64,000 bases of DNA from Hyphomicrobium_A sp963745205 (GTDB taxonomy: Bacteria; Pseudomonadota; Alphaproteobacteria; Rhizobiales; Hyphomicrobiaceae), in the NCBI GenBank assembly GCA_963745205.1, contig CAVUWX010000011.1:181798-245797 (forward strand). The letters run 5' to 3'. Shown here piece by piece: positions 36,624 to 45,664 of the stretch. Every line of letters begins with the position of its first letter. Within the stretch, counting starts at the first letter, position 1. A program made the translations under genes and the position numbers. Below the pieces are notes generated by a model. It was not told where the DNA came from. It did no database searches and saw only the letters and a list, made by a program, of their open reading frames with translations.

Positions 36624-36845
36624 TCAGGTCTTCTGCGCCTGCAGAGCCTTTACGTCGGCGGCCGTCAGCGCCTTGCCGCCGATGCCCCAGTGACCGCTCG
36701 CGACCTCGTGCACGCGCACCCAGGTCACGCCGCGCATGGCTTCGCCCTCGATCTCGACCATCGCATCCGTGATCTTGGCGATCATCGCCTGCTTCTGGCC
36801 TTTGTCGAAAACGCCTTCGATGAGCTGAACGTCGACGAGTGGCAT
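36624..36845 (-). CDS. tautomerase family protein (4-oxalocrotonate tautomerase type)
   Basis: This 73-residue protein starts Met-Pro (MPLVDVQLIEGVFDK), so Pro1 is the likely catalytic base after Met removal. VRVHEVASGHWGIGGKAL matches the 4-OT family core. Such proteins act as small hexamers on keto-enol tautomers in aromatic-ring degradation or have uncertain roles. ATG 36845 is preceded by AGGAAAGG. It is divergent from an HxlR regulator, 194 bases away, which may control it. Confidence 0.82.
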   Translation of the reverse strand: MPLVDVQLIEGVFDKGQKQAMIAKITDAMVEIEGEAMRGVTWVRVHEVASGHWGIGGKALTAADVKALQAQKT

Positions 36846-37039
36846 GACAGTGCCTTTCCTGTTGGTTGCTGCGCGTGCGGGTTTGGCCCCGCTGCGTGCG
36901 GCCGACCTCCCACACGGGGGCGCCATAGCGCTAGTTCACGGATTGAATCGCCCCGGTACAGATACTGAACTGGCACGCAGGGGCTCGAGGGCATAGGTTC
37001 GCGCGATACTCGGTCCGACGCGCCCCGAAGGAGCGGCCC

Positions 37040-37738
37040 ATGACGAACGCCAGCTACAATCAATTCTGCCCCGTGGCCATGGCCTCGGAGATCCTGTGCG
37101 CTCGCTGGACGCTCGTGCTCCTGCGCGAGCTCGTCGTGGGGTCGACGCGGTTCAACGAGTTGCGCCGCGGCGTGCCGCGGATGTCGCCAGCGCTGCTGTC
37201 GAAGCGGCTCAGGGACCTCGAAGCGGCGGGCATCGTGTCGCGTACGAAGGTGCCGGGCGAGCCGGACGCGTTCGAGTACCGATTGACGGAGGCGGGACGT
37301 GATCTGCAACCCGTGGTCGAGGCGGTCGGCGTGTGGGGCCAGAGGTGGATCGAGACCGAGGCGACGCTGGCGAACCTCGATCCCAATCTCCTGATGTGGG
37401 ACATGCGGCGCAACATCGATCCTGCGCCCATGCCGCGGCGGCGGAGCACGATCGAGGTCATCTTCGCCGACCAGCCGCCGACGCGCCGCCGTTGGTGGCT
37501 AGTCGTGGAGCCGGGGAAGGACGTCGATCTGTGCTCGGTCGATCCGGGCTTCGACGTCGACCTCTACCTAGCGACCGACCTGCGCACGATGACCGAAATC
37601 TGGATGGGCTACACGCCGATCACGCGCGCCAAGGAGGAGGGTCGGCTCACGCTAACGGGAAGCCGGCAGCTCGAGGCCAAATTGAAATCGTGGTTGAGCC
37701 TTAGTCGCTTTGCCAAGGTCGAGAAGCTGGTCGCGTAG
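37040..37738 (+). CDS. HxlR family transcriptional regulator
   Basis: This 232-residue protein has an HxlR winged helix-turn-helix domain at ~5-105: CPVAMASEILCARWTLVLLREL and RFNELRRGVPRMSPALLSKRLRDLE, the recognition helix, then a wing ending EYRLTEAGRDL. The C-terminal ~110 residues resemble an SCP2-like domain found in a subset of HxlR proteins and may bind a small lipophilic effector. The ribosome site AAGGAGCGG is strong. It is divergent from the tautomerase, its best candidate target. Confidence 0.88.
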   Translation: MTNASYNQFCPVAMASEILCARWTLVLLRELVVGSTRFNELRRGVPRMSPALLSKRLRDLEAAGIVSRTKVPGEPDAFEYRLTEAGRDLQPVVEAVGVWGQRWIETEATLANLDPNLLMWDMRRNIDPAPMPRRRSTIEVIFADQPPTRRRWWLVVEPGKDVDLCSVDPGFDVDLYLATDLRTMTEIWMGYTPITRAKEEGRLTLTGSRQLEAKLKSWLSLSRFAKVEKLVA

Positions 37739-37763
37739 CAGGCCAGGCGAACGCCGATAAGGA

Positions 37764-38099
37764 TCAAGGCGAGCGCACTGCCTCGCGCGGCCGCGGCAGC
37801 GAGGCGAGGTAGGCGGCGAGCGCCGCGATCTGGCGCTCGTCGAGCGATCGCGCCACCGACACCATCACCGGGTTGGTCCGTCGCCCCTCGCGAAACGCGT
37901 TGAGGAGGTCGGTCAGCTCCGCAGCCGGCTTGCCGGCGATGACCGGTATGCCGCCTACGCCCGCCTGTCCGACGTGGCAGCCGGCGCACTCCTGGGCCAA
38001 GTGGCGGCCGTAAGCTAAGAGCGCGCCCGCCTCCTCCGCGCCGGCCGCGCCGGCACCCAAGGTCGCGAGAACCATCGCGAAAGTCACAGCCCTCGCCAT
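37764..38099 (-). CDS. periplasmic c-type cytochrome
   Basis: This 111-residue protein has a signal peptide (~1-21) and one haem motif CAGCH (Cys38, Cys41, His42) near the N-terminus of the mature protein. A distal Met79 in NPVMVS is the likely sixth ligand. It resembles cytochrome c553/c4-like domains, the sort paired with flavocytochrome c sulfide dehydrogenase. The FCSD flavoprotein lies 2.7 kb away on the other strand, so a functional link is possible but unproven. It ends 25 bases after the convergent HxlR stop. Confidence 0.85.
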   Translation of the reverse strand: MARAVTFAMVLATLGAGAAGAEEAGALLAYGRHLAQECAGCHVGQAGVGGIPVIAGKPAAELTDLLNAFREGRRTNPVMVSVARSLDERQIAALAAYLASLPRPREAVRSP

Positions 38100-38375
38100 C
38101 GCGCCGCACCTTCCCCCTTAGTCCTTCCCCGTCGTTTGGCCGGCCTTCGGGCAGGTCCGAGATCCAAGGCTCGCGACCTCTCTATTGACGCGGTAACTCG
38201 TTATGGCGAGGCTGGGCTCCGAACGCCGGCCCCCACCGGGTACAATCGGTCCGCTTCCCCCGTTGGGACCGATCGCAAGCCTACGTTGAGCTTAACGCCA
38301 AGGAAACGTGGCACAACTAGGTTGTCGGCCGGTTTCGCGCGCGCCGAAGATGCGCCCTCTCGGAGGCATTGAAGG

Positions 38376-40853
38376 ATGGGCGAGCTGCTTTTTTGCGTGC
38401 TGGTGCTGGCGGGCGTGATGGCGCTCGGCATGCGCAAGGCGCCGCTGTGGGTGTGGGCCTGCGCGCTGGCGGCTGCCGCGCTCGTCTGGCAGTCGGGCGT
38501 GCACGGCTCGATGGGTTTGTTCGGCTTCCTGCTCTGGCTGTTCGCGATCGCCTTCGGTCTGCTCGCGGTGCCGGCGATCCGGCGCGCGGCGCTCATCGCC
38601 CCGGCCTTCAAGTTCGTCAAGGGCACGCTGCCCAAGGTCTCCGACACTGAGACGCAGGCGCTCGAAGCGGGCACGGTCGGCTTCGACGCGGAGCTGTTCT
38701 CCGGCACCCCCGATTGGGACAAGCTGCGCGCGATCGCGCCGATCGTGCTGACGCCCGAGGAACAGGCCTTCCTCGACGGCCCGACGCAAGAGCTCTGCCG
38801 CATGATCGACGACTGGCAGGTGCGCCACGCGGCGCGCGAGGTGCCGCAAGCGATCTGGGACTTCCTCAAAGCCCATGGCTTCCTCGGCATGCTGATCTCC
38901 AAGGAGCACGGGGGTTTGGGCTTCTCCGCGCAAGCGCAGTCGCTCATCATCGGCAAGATCGCGTCGCGCTCGCCCGACGTCGTCACCATCGTCATGGTGC
39001 CGAACTCGCTCGGTCCCGGCGAGCTCATCGAGAAGTACGGCACCGAGCACCAGAAGGAGTACTACCTGCCGCGCCTCGCCAAGGGCGAGGAGGTCCCCTG
39101 CTTCGCGTTGACGGGGCCCACCTCCGGCTCGGATGCGGCGACCATGCGCGACATCGGCACCGTCACGCGCGACGAGAACGGCCAGGTCGGCATCCGGCTG
39201 TCGTGGGACAAGCGCTACATCACGCTCGGCCCCAAGGCGACGCTGCTCGGCCTCGCCTTCCGGCTGTTCGACCCGGAGAACATCCTCGGCAAGGGCGAGA
39301 ACCTCGGCATCACGGTGGCGCTCATCCCCACGACGCATCCCGGCGTGCGCATCGGCCGCCGCCACCTGCCCTCGGGCGCGGCGTTCCCCAACGGGCCCAA
39401 TTGGGGCAGCGACGTGGTGATCCCCATCGACTGGGTGATCGGCGGCGAGAAGATGGTCGGCCAGGGCTGGCGCATGCTGATGGAGTGCCTCGCCGCCGGG
39501 CGCGCGATCTCGCTGCCGTCGTCGGCGACAGGCGGCGCCAAGGCGATGCTGCGCTTCACCAGCGCATACGCGCGCATCCGCAAGCAGTTCGGCCTTCCCG
39601 TGGGGCGCATGGAGGGCATCGAGGAGCCGCTCGCACGCATGGTCGAGGCGGCCTACACGTGCGAGGCGGCGCGCGCCGTCACCGCCGCCATGGTGTCGCG
39701 CGGCGAGCGCCCGTCGGTCATCTCCGCCTTGATGAAATACCAGACGACCGAGCGCATGCGCCGCAGCGTGAATGACGCCTTCGACGTGCACGGTGGGCGC
39801 GCCATCTGCGACGGCCCGAGTAACTACCTGCAGTCGGCCTATCAGATGGTGCCGGTGGGCATCACGGTGGAAGGCGCCAACATCCTGACGCGCACGCTGA
39901 TCACCTTCGCGCAGGGCGCGCTGCGTTCGCATCCCTATCTCTACCGCGAGATCAAGGCGGCGCAGGACAACGATCCCGAGCGCGGCGAGGCGGCGTTCGA
40001 TGAGGCCTTCTCCGGCCACATCGCCTTTGCCGTCTCGAACGCGACTGGCGCCTTCTTCGACAACATCACCGGGGGCAGCTTCGTCGCCGTGCCCGACCAG
40101 GCCTTCGACACCGCGCACTGGTACCGCCAGCTCGGTCGTGCGGCGCGCAACTTCGCCTTCGTCGCCGACATGACGGTGGTGACGCTCGGCGGCGCGCTCA
40201 AGACGAAGCAGAAGATCAGCGGCCGACTCGCCGACGCGCTGTCGGAGCTCTACATCCTCGCCTGTGTCCTGAAGCGCTTCGAGGACGACGGGCGGCTCAT
40301 GAGCGACCAGGACATCGTCGCGCTCGCCGCCGCCAACGGCCTCTACCGCTTCCAGGAAGCGCTGCGTGGGGTCATCGACAACTTCCCGGTCGCAGCGGCC
40401 CGTTGGCTCATGCGCGCGGTGGTGTTCCCGCTCGGTGGTCCCTACCGGCCGGCGAGCGATGCGCTGGGCCACCGCGTCGCCAAGCTCGTGCTCGAGGCGC
40501 CGGAAGTCCGCGATCGCCTGACGCGGCATATCTATGTATCGAACGATCCCGACGATCCGACCGGACTGCTCGAGGTGACGCTGAAAAAGGTGGTCGCCGC
40601 CGAGGAGGCGGAAAAGAAGCTTGAACGCGCCATCCGCGCGGGCACAATTCGGCGCTATCACGGCATAGACTGGATCGGCGAGGCGATTGCGAAAGGGATC
40701 GTAACCGAGAGCGAGGGACTGCAGTTGCGCGAGGTCGACGCGCTCGTGGCGCGCGTGATCGCCGTCGACGATTTCGATCCCGCGGAGCTCATACCCAACT
40801 ACGCAAACCTCGGGCACAACTCGCGCGGCGTCGAGAGCGCCGCGGCGGAGTAG
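38376..40853 (+). CDS. fadE: acyl-CoA dehydrogenase FadE
   Basis: This 825-residue enzyme has the FadE length (E. coli 814): N-terminal membrane helices (~1-70), then an acyl-CoA dehydrogenase core. LTGPTSGSDAATM carries the FAD contacts, RKQFGLPVGRMEGIEEPLARM is the C-terminal FAD segment, and FDVHGGRAICDGP follows. The last ~200 residues are the FadE-specific C-terminal domain. It catalyses the first, FAD-dependent step of beta-oxidation at the inner membrane. It is the first gene of a lipid block (fadE, fadB, thiolase, cfa) on one strand; 67 bases separate it from fadB. Confidence 0.95.
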   Translation: MGELLFCVLVLAGVMALGMRKAPLWVWACALAAAALVWQSGVHGSMGLFGFLLWLFAIAFGLLAVPAIRRAALIAPAFKFVKGTLPKVSDTETQALEAGTVGFDAELFSGTPDWDKLRAIAPIVLTPEEQAFLDGPTQELCRMIDDWQVRHAAREVPQAIWDFLKAHGFLGMLISKEHGGLGFSAQAQSLIIGKIASRSPDVVTIVMVPNSLGPGELIEKYGTEHQKEYYLPRLAKGEEVPCFALTGPTSGSDAATMRDIGTVTRDENGQVGIRLSWDKRYITLGPKATLLGLAFRLFDPENILGKGENLGITVALIPTTHPGVRIGRRHLPSGAAFPNGPNWGSDVVIPIDWVIGGEKMVGQGWRMLMECLAAGRAISLPSSATGGAKAMLRFTSAYARIRKQFGLPVGRMEGIEEPLARMVEAAYTCEAARAVTAAMVSRGERPSVISALMKYQTTERMRRSVNDAFDVHGGRAICDGPSNYLQSAYQMVPVGITVEGANILTRTLITFAQGALRSHPYLYREIKAAQDNDPERGEAAFDEAFSGHIAFAVSNATGAFFDNITGGSFVAVPDQAFDTAHWYRQLGRAARNFAFVADMTVVTLGGALKTKQKISGRLADALSELYILACVLKRFEDDGRLMSDQDIVALAAANGLYRFQEALRGVIDNFPVAAARWLMRAVVFPLGGPYRPASDALGHRVAKLVLEAPEVRDRLTRHIYVSNDPDDPTGLLEVTLKKVVAAEEAEKKLERAIRAGTIRRYHGIDWIGEAIAKGIVTESEGLQLREVDALVARVIAVDDFDPAELIPNYANLGHNSRGVESAAAE

Positions 40854-40920
40854 ACTGCTCATTTGGGGGCGGCCGCGTGCCGGCTCTTTGGACCCCGGAG
40901 CTGCAACGAGAGGACGACGC

Positions 40921-42924
40921 ATGTTCAAGGCCGTATCGACGCCGCTCCCCAATCTCAAGGACTGGCGCTTCACCATCGATCAGTGGGGCATCGGCTGGGC
41001 CGTCTTCGACCGCGAGGGCGAGAGCCAGAATTCGCTCGGGCGCCGCCCGTTCGAGGAGCTAGGCGAGATCGTGCAGAAGGTGGAGGAGGGCGCACGCACC
41101 GGCGCCATTCGCGGCCTCGTCATCTCGTCGGGCAAAGAGCGCGGCTTCATCGTCGGCGCCGATATCCGCGAGTTCGCCGACCTGGCTACGGAAATGGACG
41201 TGATCGACAAGCTGCGCCCGGTGAACGCGCTGTTCGATCGCATCGAGCGGCTGTCCGTGCCGGTCGTCGCCGCCATCAACGGCTTCTGCCTCGGCGGCGG
41301 GCTCGAACTGGCGTTGGCCTGCCACTATCGCATCGCCACGCGCGACCCCGGCACCAAGCTCGGTTTCCCCGAGGTGAAGCTCGGCATCTTCCCGGGCTTC
41401 AACGGCACCGCGCGCTCGATCCGCCAGGCGGGCGCGCCGGCCGCCATGCAGGCCATGCTGATGGCGTCGATGCTGTCGGCCACCGCCGCGCGCGGGATCG
41501 GCCTCGTCGACGAACTCGTCAACAGTAGCGGCGCGCTGCTATGGGCCGCGCGCAAGGCGGTGCTGCGCAAGAAGAAGTCGAAGCCCGCTGGCTTCGCCAA
41601 GGCCGTGCTCTCAATCTGGCCCGCTCGCGGCATCCTCGCCGCCCGCATGCGCCAGAAGACCAAGGAGAAGGCGCGCGAGGACCACTATCCCGCGCCGTTT
41701 CGCCTGATCGATCTGTTCGAGCGCTACGGCGGCAACGAGGAGGCGATGAAGGCGGCCGAGACGCGCGCGTTCGCGCCGCTCATGGTTTCGGACCAGTCGA
41801 AGAATCTGCGCCGCGTATTCTGGCTGTCGGAGCTCTTGAAGGGCCAGGCGCCGAAGAAATTCCCCTGGCGGCCGAGCCGCGTGCACGTCATCGGTGCCGG
41901 CACTATGGGCGCCGACATCGCCGGCTGGTGCATCGCTTGCGGCATGCAGGTGACGCTGCAGGACATCTCGGCCGAGCAAATCGAGAAGGGCATTGCCGCG
42001 CAGGGCAAGCTGTTTGCGCGCAAGTTCAAAGCAAAGCCGCAGCGCGATGCGGCCAAGGCGCGCCTCATCTCCGACCCGCAAGGCGATGGGCTCGCGCGTG
42101 CCGACGTGGTGATCGAGGCGGTCGTGGAGAACCTCGAGATCAAGCAGAAGGTTTTGCGCGAGGTCGAGGGCAAACTCAAGGAGGGGGCGCTGCTTGCGAC
42201 CAACACGTCCTCGCTGCAGATCGAAGACATCGCCTCAGGCCTTCCTGATCCGGGCCGGCTGATCGGGCTGCATTTCTTCAATCCGGTGGCGCAGATGCCG
42301 TTGGTCGAGGTCGTGCGCGGCGCGCAAAGCCGCGAGGACGAGGTGAAGCGCGGCGCCGCCTTCGTGGCGGCGATCAACAAGTTCCCGCTGATCACGAAGA
42401 GCGTGCCGGGCTTCCTCGTCAATCGCGTGCTCACCCCCTACATGTTCGGCGCCATGGAGCGGCTCGAGCATGGCGAGGACAAGGAGCGCATCGACGAGGC
42501 CGCGCGCACGTTCGGCATGCCCATGGGCCCGATCGAGCTCGCCGACGCGGTCGGGCTCGATGTGTGCGCGCACGTTGCCAAGATCCTCAAGTTCGACTCC
42601 TCCGGCTCGCGGCTCGAACGGCTCGTTGCTGCCGGCAAGCTCGGCAAGAAGACGGGCGAAGGCTTTTACGTGTGGAAGGACGGTAAGGCGGAAAAGTCGA
42701 GCCGCACCTTCGGCAAAGACGACATGGAGCGGCTCGGGCGCGAGCTGGTCGAGCCGATGATCGCGGAGGCGCAGCGGTGTCTCGATGAACGCGTCGTCGA
42801 GAGCGCCGATCTCGTCGACGGCGGGGTAATTTTTGGCACCGGCTTTGCGCCGTTCCGCGGCGGTCCCCTGCACTACAAGGCGGCGCAGGCGAAGGCCGAG
42901 CCCGAGCGGGCGGCGGCGGAATAG
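40921..42924 (+). CDS. 3-hydroxyacyl-CoA dehydrogenase / enoyl-CoA hydratase (FadB/FadJ)
   Basis: This 667-residue bifunctional enzyme has an enoyl-CoA hydratase domain (~1-300), with the oxyanion-hole segment INGFCLGGGLELALAC and FPEVKLGIFPG. The NAD-binding 3-hydroxyacyl-CoA dehydrogenase domain (~318-500) has VIGAGTMGADIAGW at ~321, and HFFNPVAQMPLVEVV contains its catalytic His. Two C-terminal dehydrogenase domains end FRGGPLHY. It does the second and third steps of beta-oxidation. The ATG at 40921 is preceded by AGAGGACG. The length is slightly short of E. coli FadB (729). It is followed 52 bases later by the thiolase gene. Confidence 0.93.
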   Translation: MFKAVSTPLPNLKDWRFTIDQWGIGWAVFDREGESQNSLGRRPFEELGEIVQKVEEGARTGAIRGLVISSGKERGFIVGADIREFADLATEMDVIDKLRPVNALFDRIERLSVPVVAAINGFCLGGGLELALACHYRIATRDPGTKLGFPEVKLGIFPGFNGTARSIRQAGAPAAMQAMLMASMLSATAARGIGLVDELVNSSGALLWAARKAVLRKKKSKPAGFAKAVLSIWPARGILAARMRQKTKEKAREDHYPAPFRLIDLFERYGGNEEAMKAAETRAFAPLMVSDQSKNLRRVFWLSELLKGQAPKKFPWRPSRVHVIGAGTMGADIAGWCIACGMQVTLQDISAEQIEKGIAAQGKLFARKFKAKPQRDAAKARLISDPQGDGLARADVVIEAVVENLEIKQKVLREVEGKLKEGALLATNTSSLQIEDIASGLPDPGRLIGLHFFNPVAQMPLVEVVRGAQSREDEVKRGAAFVAAINKFPLITKSVPGFLVNRVLTPYMFGAMERLEHGEDKERIDEAARTFGMPMGPIELADAVGLDVCAHVAKILKFDSSGSRLERLVAAGKLGKKTGEGFYVWKDGKAEKSSRTFGKDDMERLGRELVEPMIAEAQRCLDERVVESADLVDGGVIFGTGFAPFRGGPLHYKAAQAKAEPERAAAE

Positions 42925-42976
42925 TTCAACGGCGGGCGCTGCCAAGGCGCGTCCCGCGGCAACACGAGGAAAGAGC

Positions 42977-44282
42977 ATGCAGCGGTTGTTGCGGCGCGTG
43001 GCGGTCATCGGCGGAGTGCGCATTCCCTTCTGCCGCTCGAACACGTTCTATGCGGATCTCTCCAATCTCGACATGATGACGGGTGCGCTCAACGCGCTCG
43101 TCGACCGCTACAACTTGAAGGGCCAGCACATCGACGAGGTCGTCGGTGGCGCCGTCGTCACGCACTCGAAGGACTTCAATTTGACGCGCGAAGCCGTGCT
43201 CGGCACGCGAACTCGCGGCCTCGACGCCGGGCGTCACCATGATGCAGGCGTGCGGCACGAGCCTGCAGGGCGCGCTCGGCAGCGCGGCCAAGATTGCAAC
43301 AGGCGAGATCGACTGCGCCATCGCGGTCGGCTCCGACACGACGTCGGATGCGCCCATCGTCGTGTCGAAGAAGCTGGCGCAGCGCCTGACCAAGGCCGCA
43401 CAGCAGAAGACGACGCTCGACAAGCTCAAGGTGTTCCAGGGGTTCTCGCCGGGCGAGCTCGCGCCGCAGGCGCCGTCTGTCGCCGAGCCGCGCACGGGGC
43501 TTACCATGGGCGAGCATTGCGAGCTGATGGCGCAGGTGTGGGACATCTCGCGCGCCGAGCAGGACCAGTTCGCCTTGGAAAGCCACCGCAAGGCGGCCGA
43601 CGCCTACCGCTCAGGCTACATGGACGACCTCGTGGTGCCGTTCTCGGGTGTGTATCGTGACAACAACATCCGCGAGGACGCGACGCTGGAGAAGCTCGCG
43701 ACCTTGAAGACCGCGTTCGACAAGACCGACCGCGGCACCCTGACGGCGGCGAACTCCACGCCGCTCACCGACGGTGCGGCGGCCGTGCTGCTCGCCTCCG
43801 AGGAGTGGGCGGCAAAGCGCGGGCTGCCGGTGCTCGCCTACCTCACCTACTCGCAAGCTGCCGCCAACGACTTCGTCGGCGGCGACGGTCTGCTGATGGC
43901 GCCGACCATCGCGGTGTCGAAGATGCTCGAGCGCGCGGGCCTGAAGCTGCAGGACTTCGACTATTACGAGATCCACGAGGCCTTCGCCGCGCAGGTGCTG
44001 GCGACGCTCAAAGCGTGGGAGGACCCCGTCTACTGCAAGGAGCGTCTCGGGCGGGCAGAGCCGCTGGGAGCGATCGACCGCTCCAAGCTCAACGTGCACG
44101 GCTCCTCGATCGCCTTCGGGCATCCGTTCGCGGCGACCGGGGCGCGCATCATGGCCAACATGGCAAAGCTTCTGTCGCAAAAGGGCGGCCGCGGGCTCAT
44201 CTCGATCTGCACCGCGGGCGGTATGGGCGTCGCGGCGATCATGGAGACCAAGAACGCCGCCGAAATGCACCAGGCCGCTTGA
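42977..44282 (+). pseudogene. acetyl-CoA C-acyltransferase (thiolase), frameshifted
   Basis: The product would do the last, thiolytic step of beta-oxidation. The frame from ATG 42977 reads VAVIGGVRIPFCRS and runs to TREAVLGT, then breaks. The frame ending at 44282 resumes at LAASTPGVTMMQACGTSLQ with the nucleophilic Cys. Four bases (43208-43211) sit where one codon is expected, so a single inserted base is the simplest cause. Both halves are otherwise intact, with conserved FGHPFAATGARI near the C-terminus, which favours a sequence error or very recent mutation over old decay. It lies between fadB and cfa. Confidence 0.85.
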
Positions 44283-44350
44283 GCGCCCCTCGACAGACAC
44301 GCGCACCTATGCCACCCAGCCGCATTCAATAACGCTCGGCAGGCGCAGGG

Positions 44351-45661
44351 ATGGCCAAGGACAAAGCGGCGCGGCAACTCGAGGCGATACGTGGGCTCGC
44401 GCGCGACCTCGCAGACAAGCTCGACCTTAATGCCTCGCTGCGGCTGTGGGACGGCTCGCGCGTGCCGCTCGGGCGCAACGTTACGGGGCCGTTCGAGATC
44501 TCAATCGCCGGGCCGGGCGTGATCGGCGCGCTGCTGCGGCGGCCGAAGCTCGACAATTTCATCCGCCACTACGTCGAGAAGGACATCGATTTCTCCGGCG
44601 GCACGCTGATCGACCTCGGCGCCCAGCTCAACCAGGGCGGCCGCTCCGTAAAGCTCAAAGGGCCCGAAGCGCTGCGCATAGCGGGCAAGCTTGCGCCGTT
44701 CCTGCTGGCGCGCGGCGACAAGGGCCGCGACGACCAGGGCTTTGCCGGCGAGATCACGGGCCGCGCGCGCAAGACGGCCGACAACAAGGACTACATCCAG
44801 TTCCACTACGACCTGTCGAACGAGTTCTACGCGCTCTTTCTCGACCCGGAGATGGTCTATTCCTGCGCCTACTATACCGACTGGGGCAACGGTATCGCGC
44901 AGGCGCAAGCCGACAAGCTGGAGATGATCTGCCGCAAGCTGCGCCTGAAGCCCGGCGAGCGCTTTCTCGACATTGGCTGCGGCTGGGGCGGGCTCATCTG
45001 CCACGCGGCCAAAAATTACGGCGTCACCGCACACGGCATCACGCTGTCGGAGGCGCAGCTCGCCTACGCGCGCGACAAGGTGAAGCGTCTGGGGCTCGAA
45101 GGCCGCGTGACGGTCGAGCTCAAGGACTACTCAGCGCTTGCCGGCGAGTTCGACAAGATCGCGTCGATCGGCATGTACGAGCACATCGGGCTCAAGCACA
45201 TCCCCGGCTATATGCTAAAGATGCGCTCACTCCTGGGCGAGGACGGCCTCTTCCTCAACCACGCGATCGCGCGGCGCGCGCCCAAGCCCGGCTGGTTTAA
45301 ACGCAAGATGCGGCCCGAGCAGCGCGCCATCGCCAAGTACATCTTTCCTGGCGGCGAGCTCGACGACATCGGGCACTCGATCGTCGCCATGGAGCGCGCG
45401 GGCTTCGAGATCCAGGACGTCGAGGCCTGGCGCCTGCACTATGCGCGCACCTGCAAGCTGTGGTGCGAGCGGCTGACGGCCGAGCGCGAAAAGGCGATCG
45501 CGTACGTCGGCGAGGAGAAGTACCGCATTTGGGTGGCGTATCTGGCGGGTGTGTCGCTCGCGTTCTCGCGCGGCACGCTGCGCATCTTCCAGACGCTCGT
45601 TTCCAAGTCTGCCAAGCGGCCGCCGGCGCTGCCGCCGACGCGCGCCGATCTCTACCGGTAG
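44351..45661 (+). CDS. cfa: cyclopropane-fatty-acyl-phospholipid synthase
   Basis: This 436-residue SAM-dependent methyltransferase adds a methylene bridge to unsaturated acyl chains in membrane phospholipids. FHYDLSNEFYALFLD near residue 150 and the SAM motif LDIGCGWGG near 206 are CFA-synthase hallmarks. GMYEHIG follows near 275, with LHYARTCKLWCERL close to the C-terminus. The N-terminal ~140 residues form the lipid-binding domain. The length is slightly above E. coli Cfa (382). A short gap after the thiolase suggests it belongs to the same operon or is close to it. Convergent with fadD by 3 bases. Confidence 0.93.
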   Translation: MAKDKAARQLEAIRGLARDLADKLDLNASLRLWDGSRVPLGRNVTGPFEISIAGPGVIGALLRRPKLDNFIRHYVEKDIDFSGGTLIDLGAQLNQGGRSVKLKGPEALRIAGKLAPFLLARGDKGRDDQGFAGEITGRARKTADNKDYIQFHYDLSNEFYALFLDPEMVYSCAYYTDWGNGIAQAQADKLEMICRKLRLKPGERFLDIGCGWGGLICHAAKNYGVTAHGITLSEAQLAYARDKVKRLGLEGRVTVELKDYSALAGEFDKIASIGMYEHIGLKHIPGYMLKMRSLLGEDGLFLNHAIARRAPKPGWFKRKMRPEQRAIAKYIFPGGELDDIGHSIVAMERAGFEIQDVEAWRLHYARTCKLWCERLTAEREKAIAYVGEEKYRIWVAYLAGVSLAFSRGTLRIFQTLVSKSAKRPPALPPTRADLYR

Positions 45662-45664
45662 CGA

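Noticed and set aside
38292..40976. 894-codon minus-strand frame opposite fadE
   Set aside because: It is the antisense of fadE; no conserved motif, no ribosome site, and the fadE frame has full family signatures.
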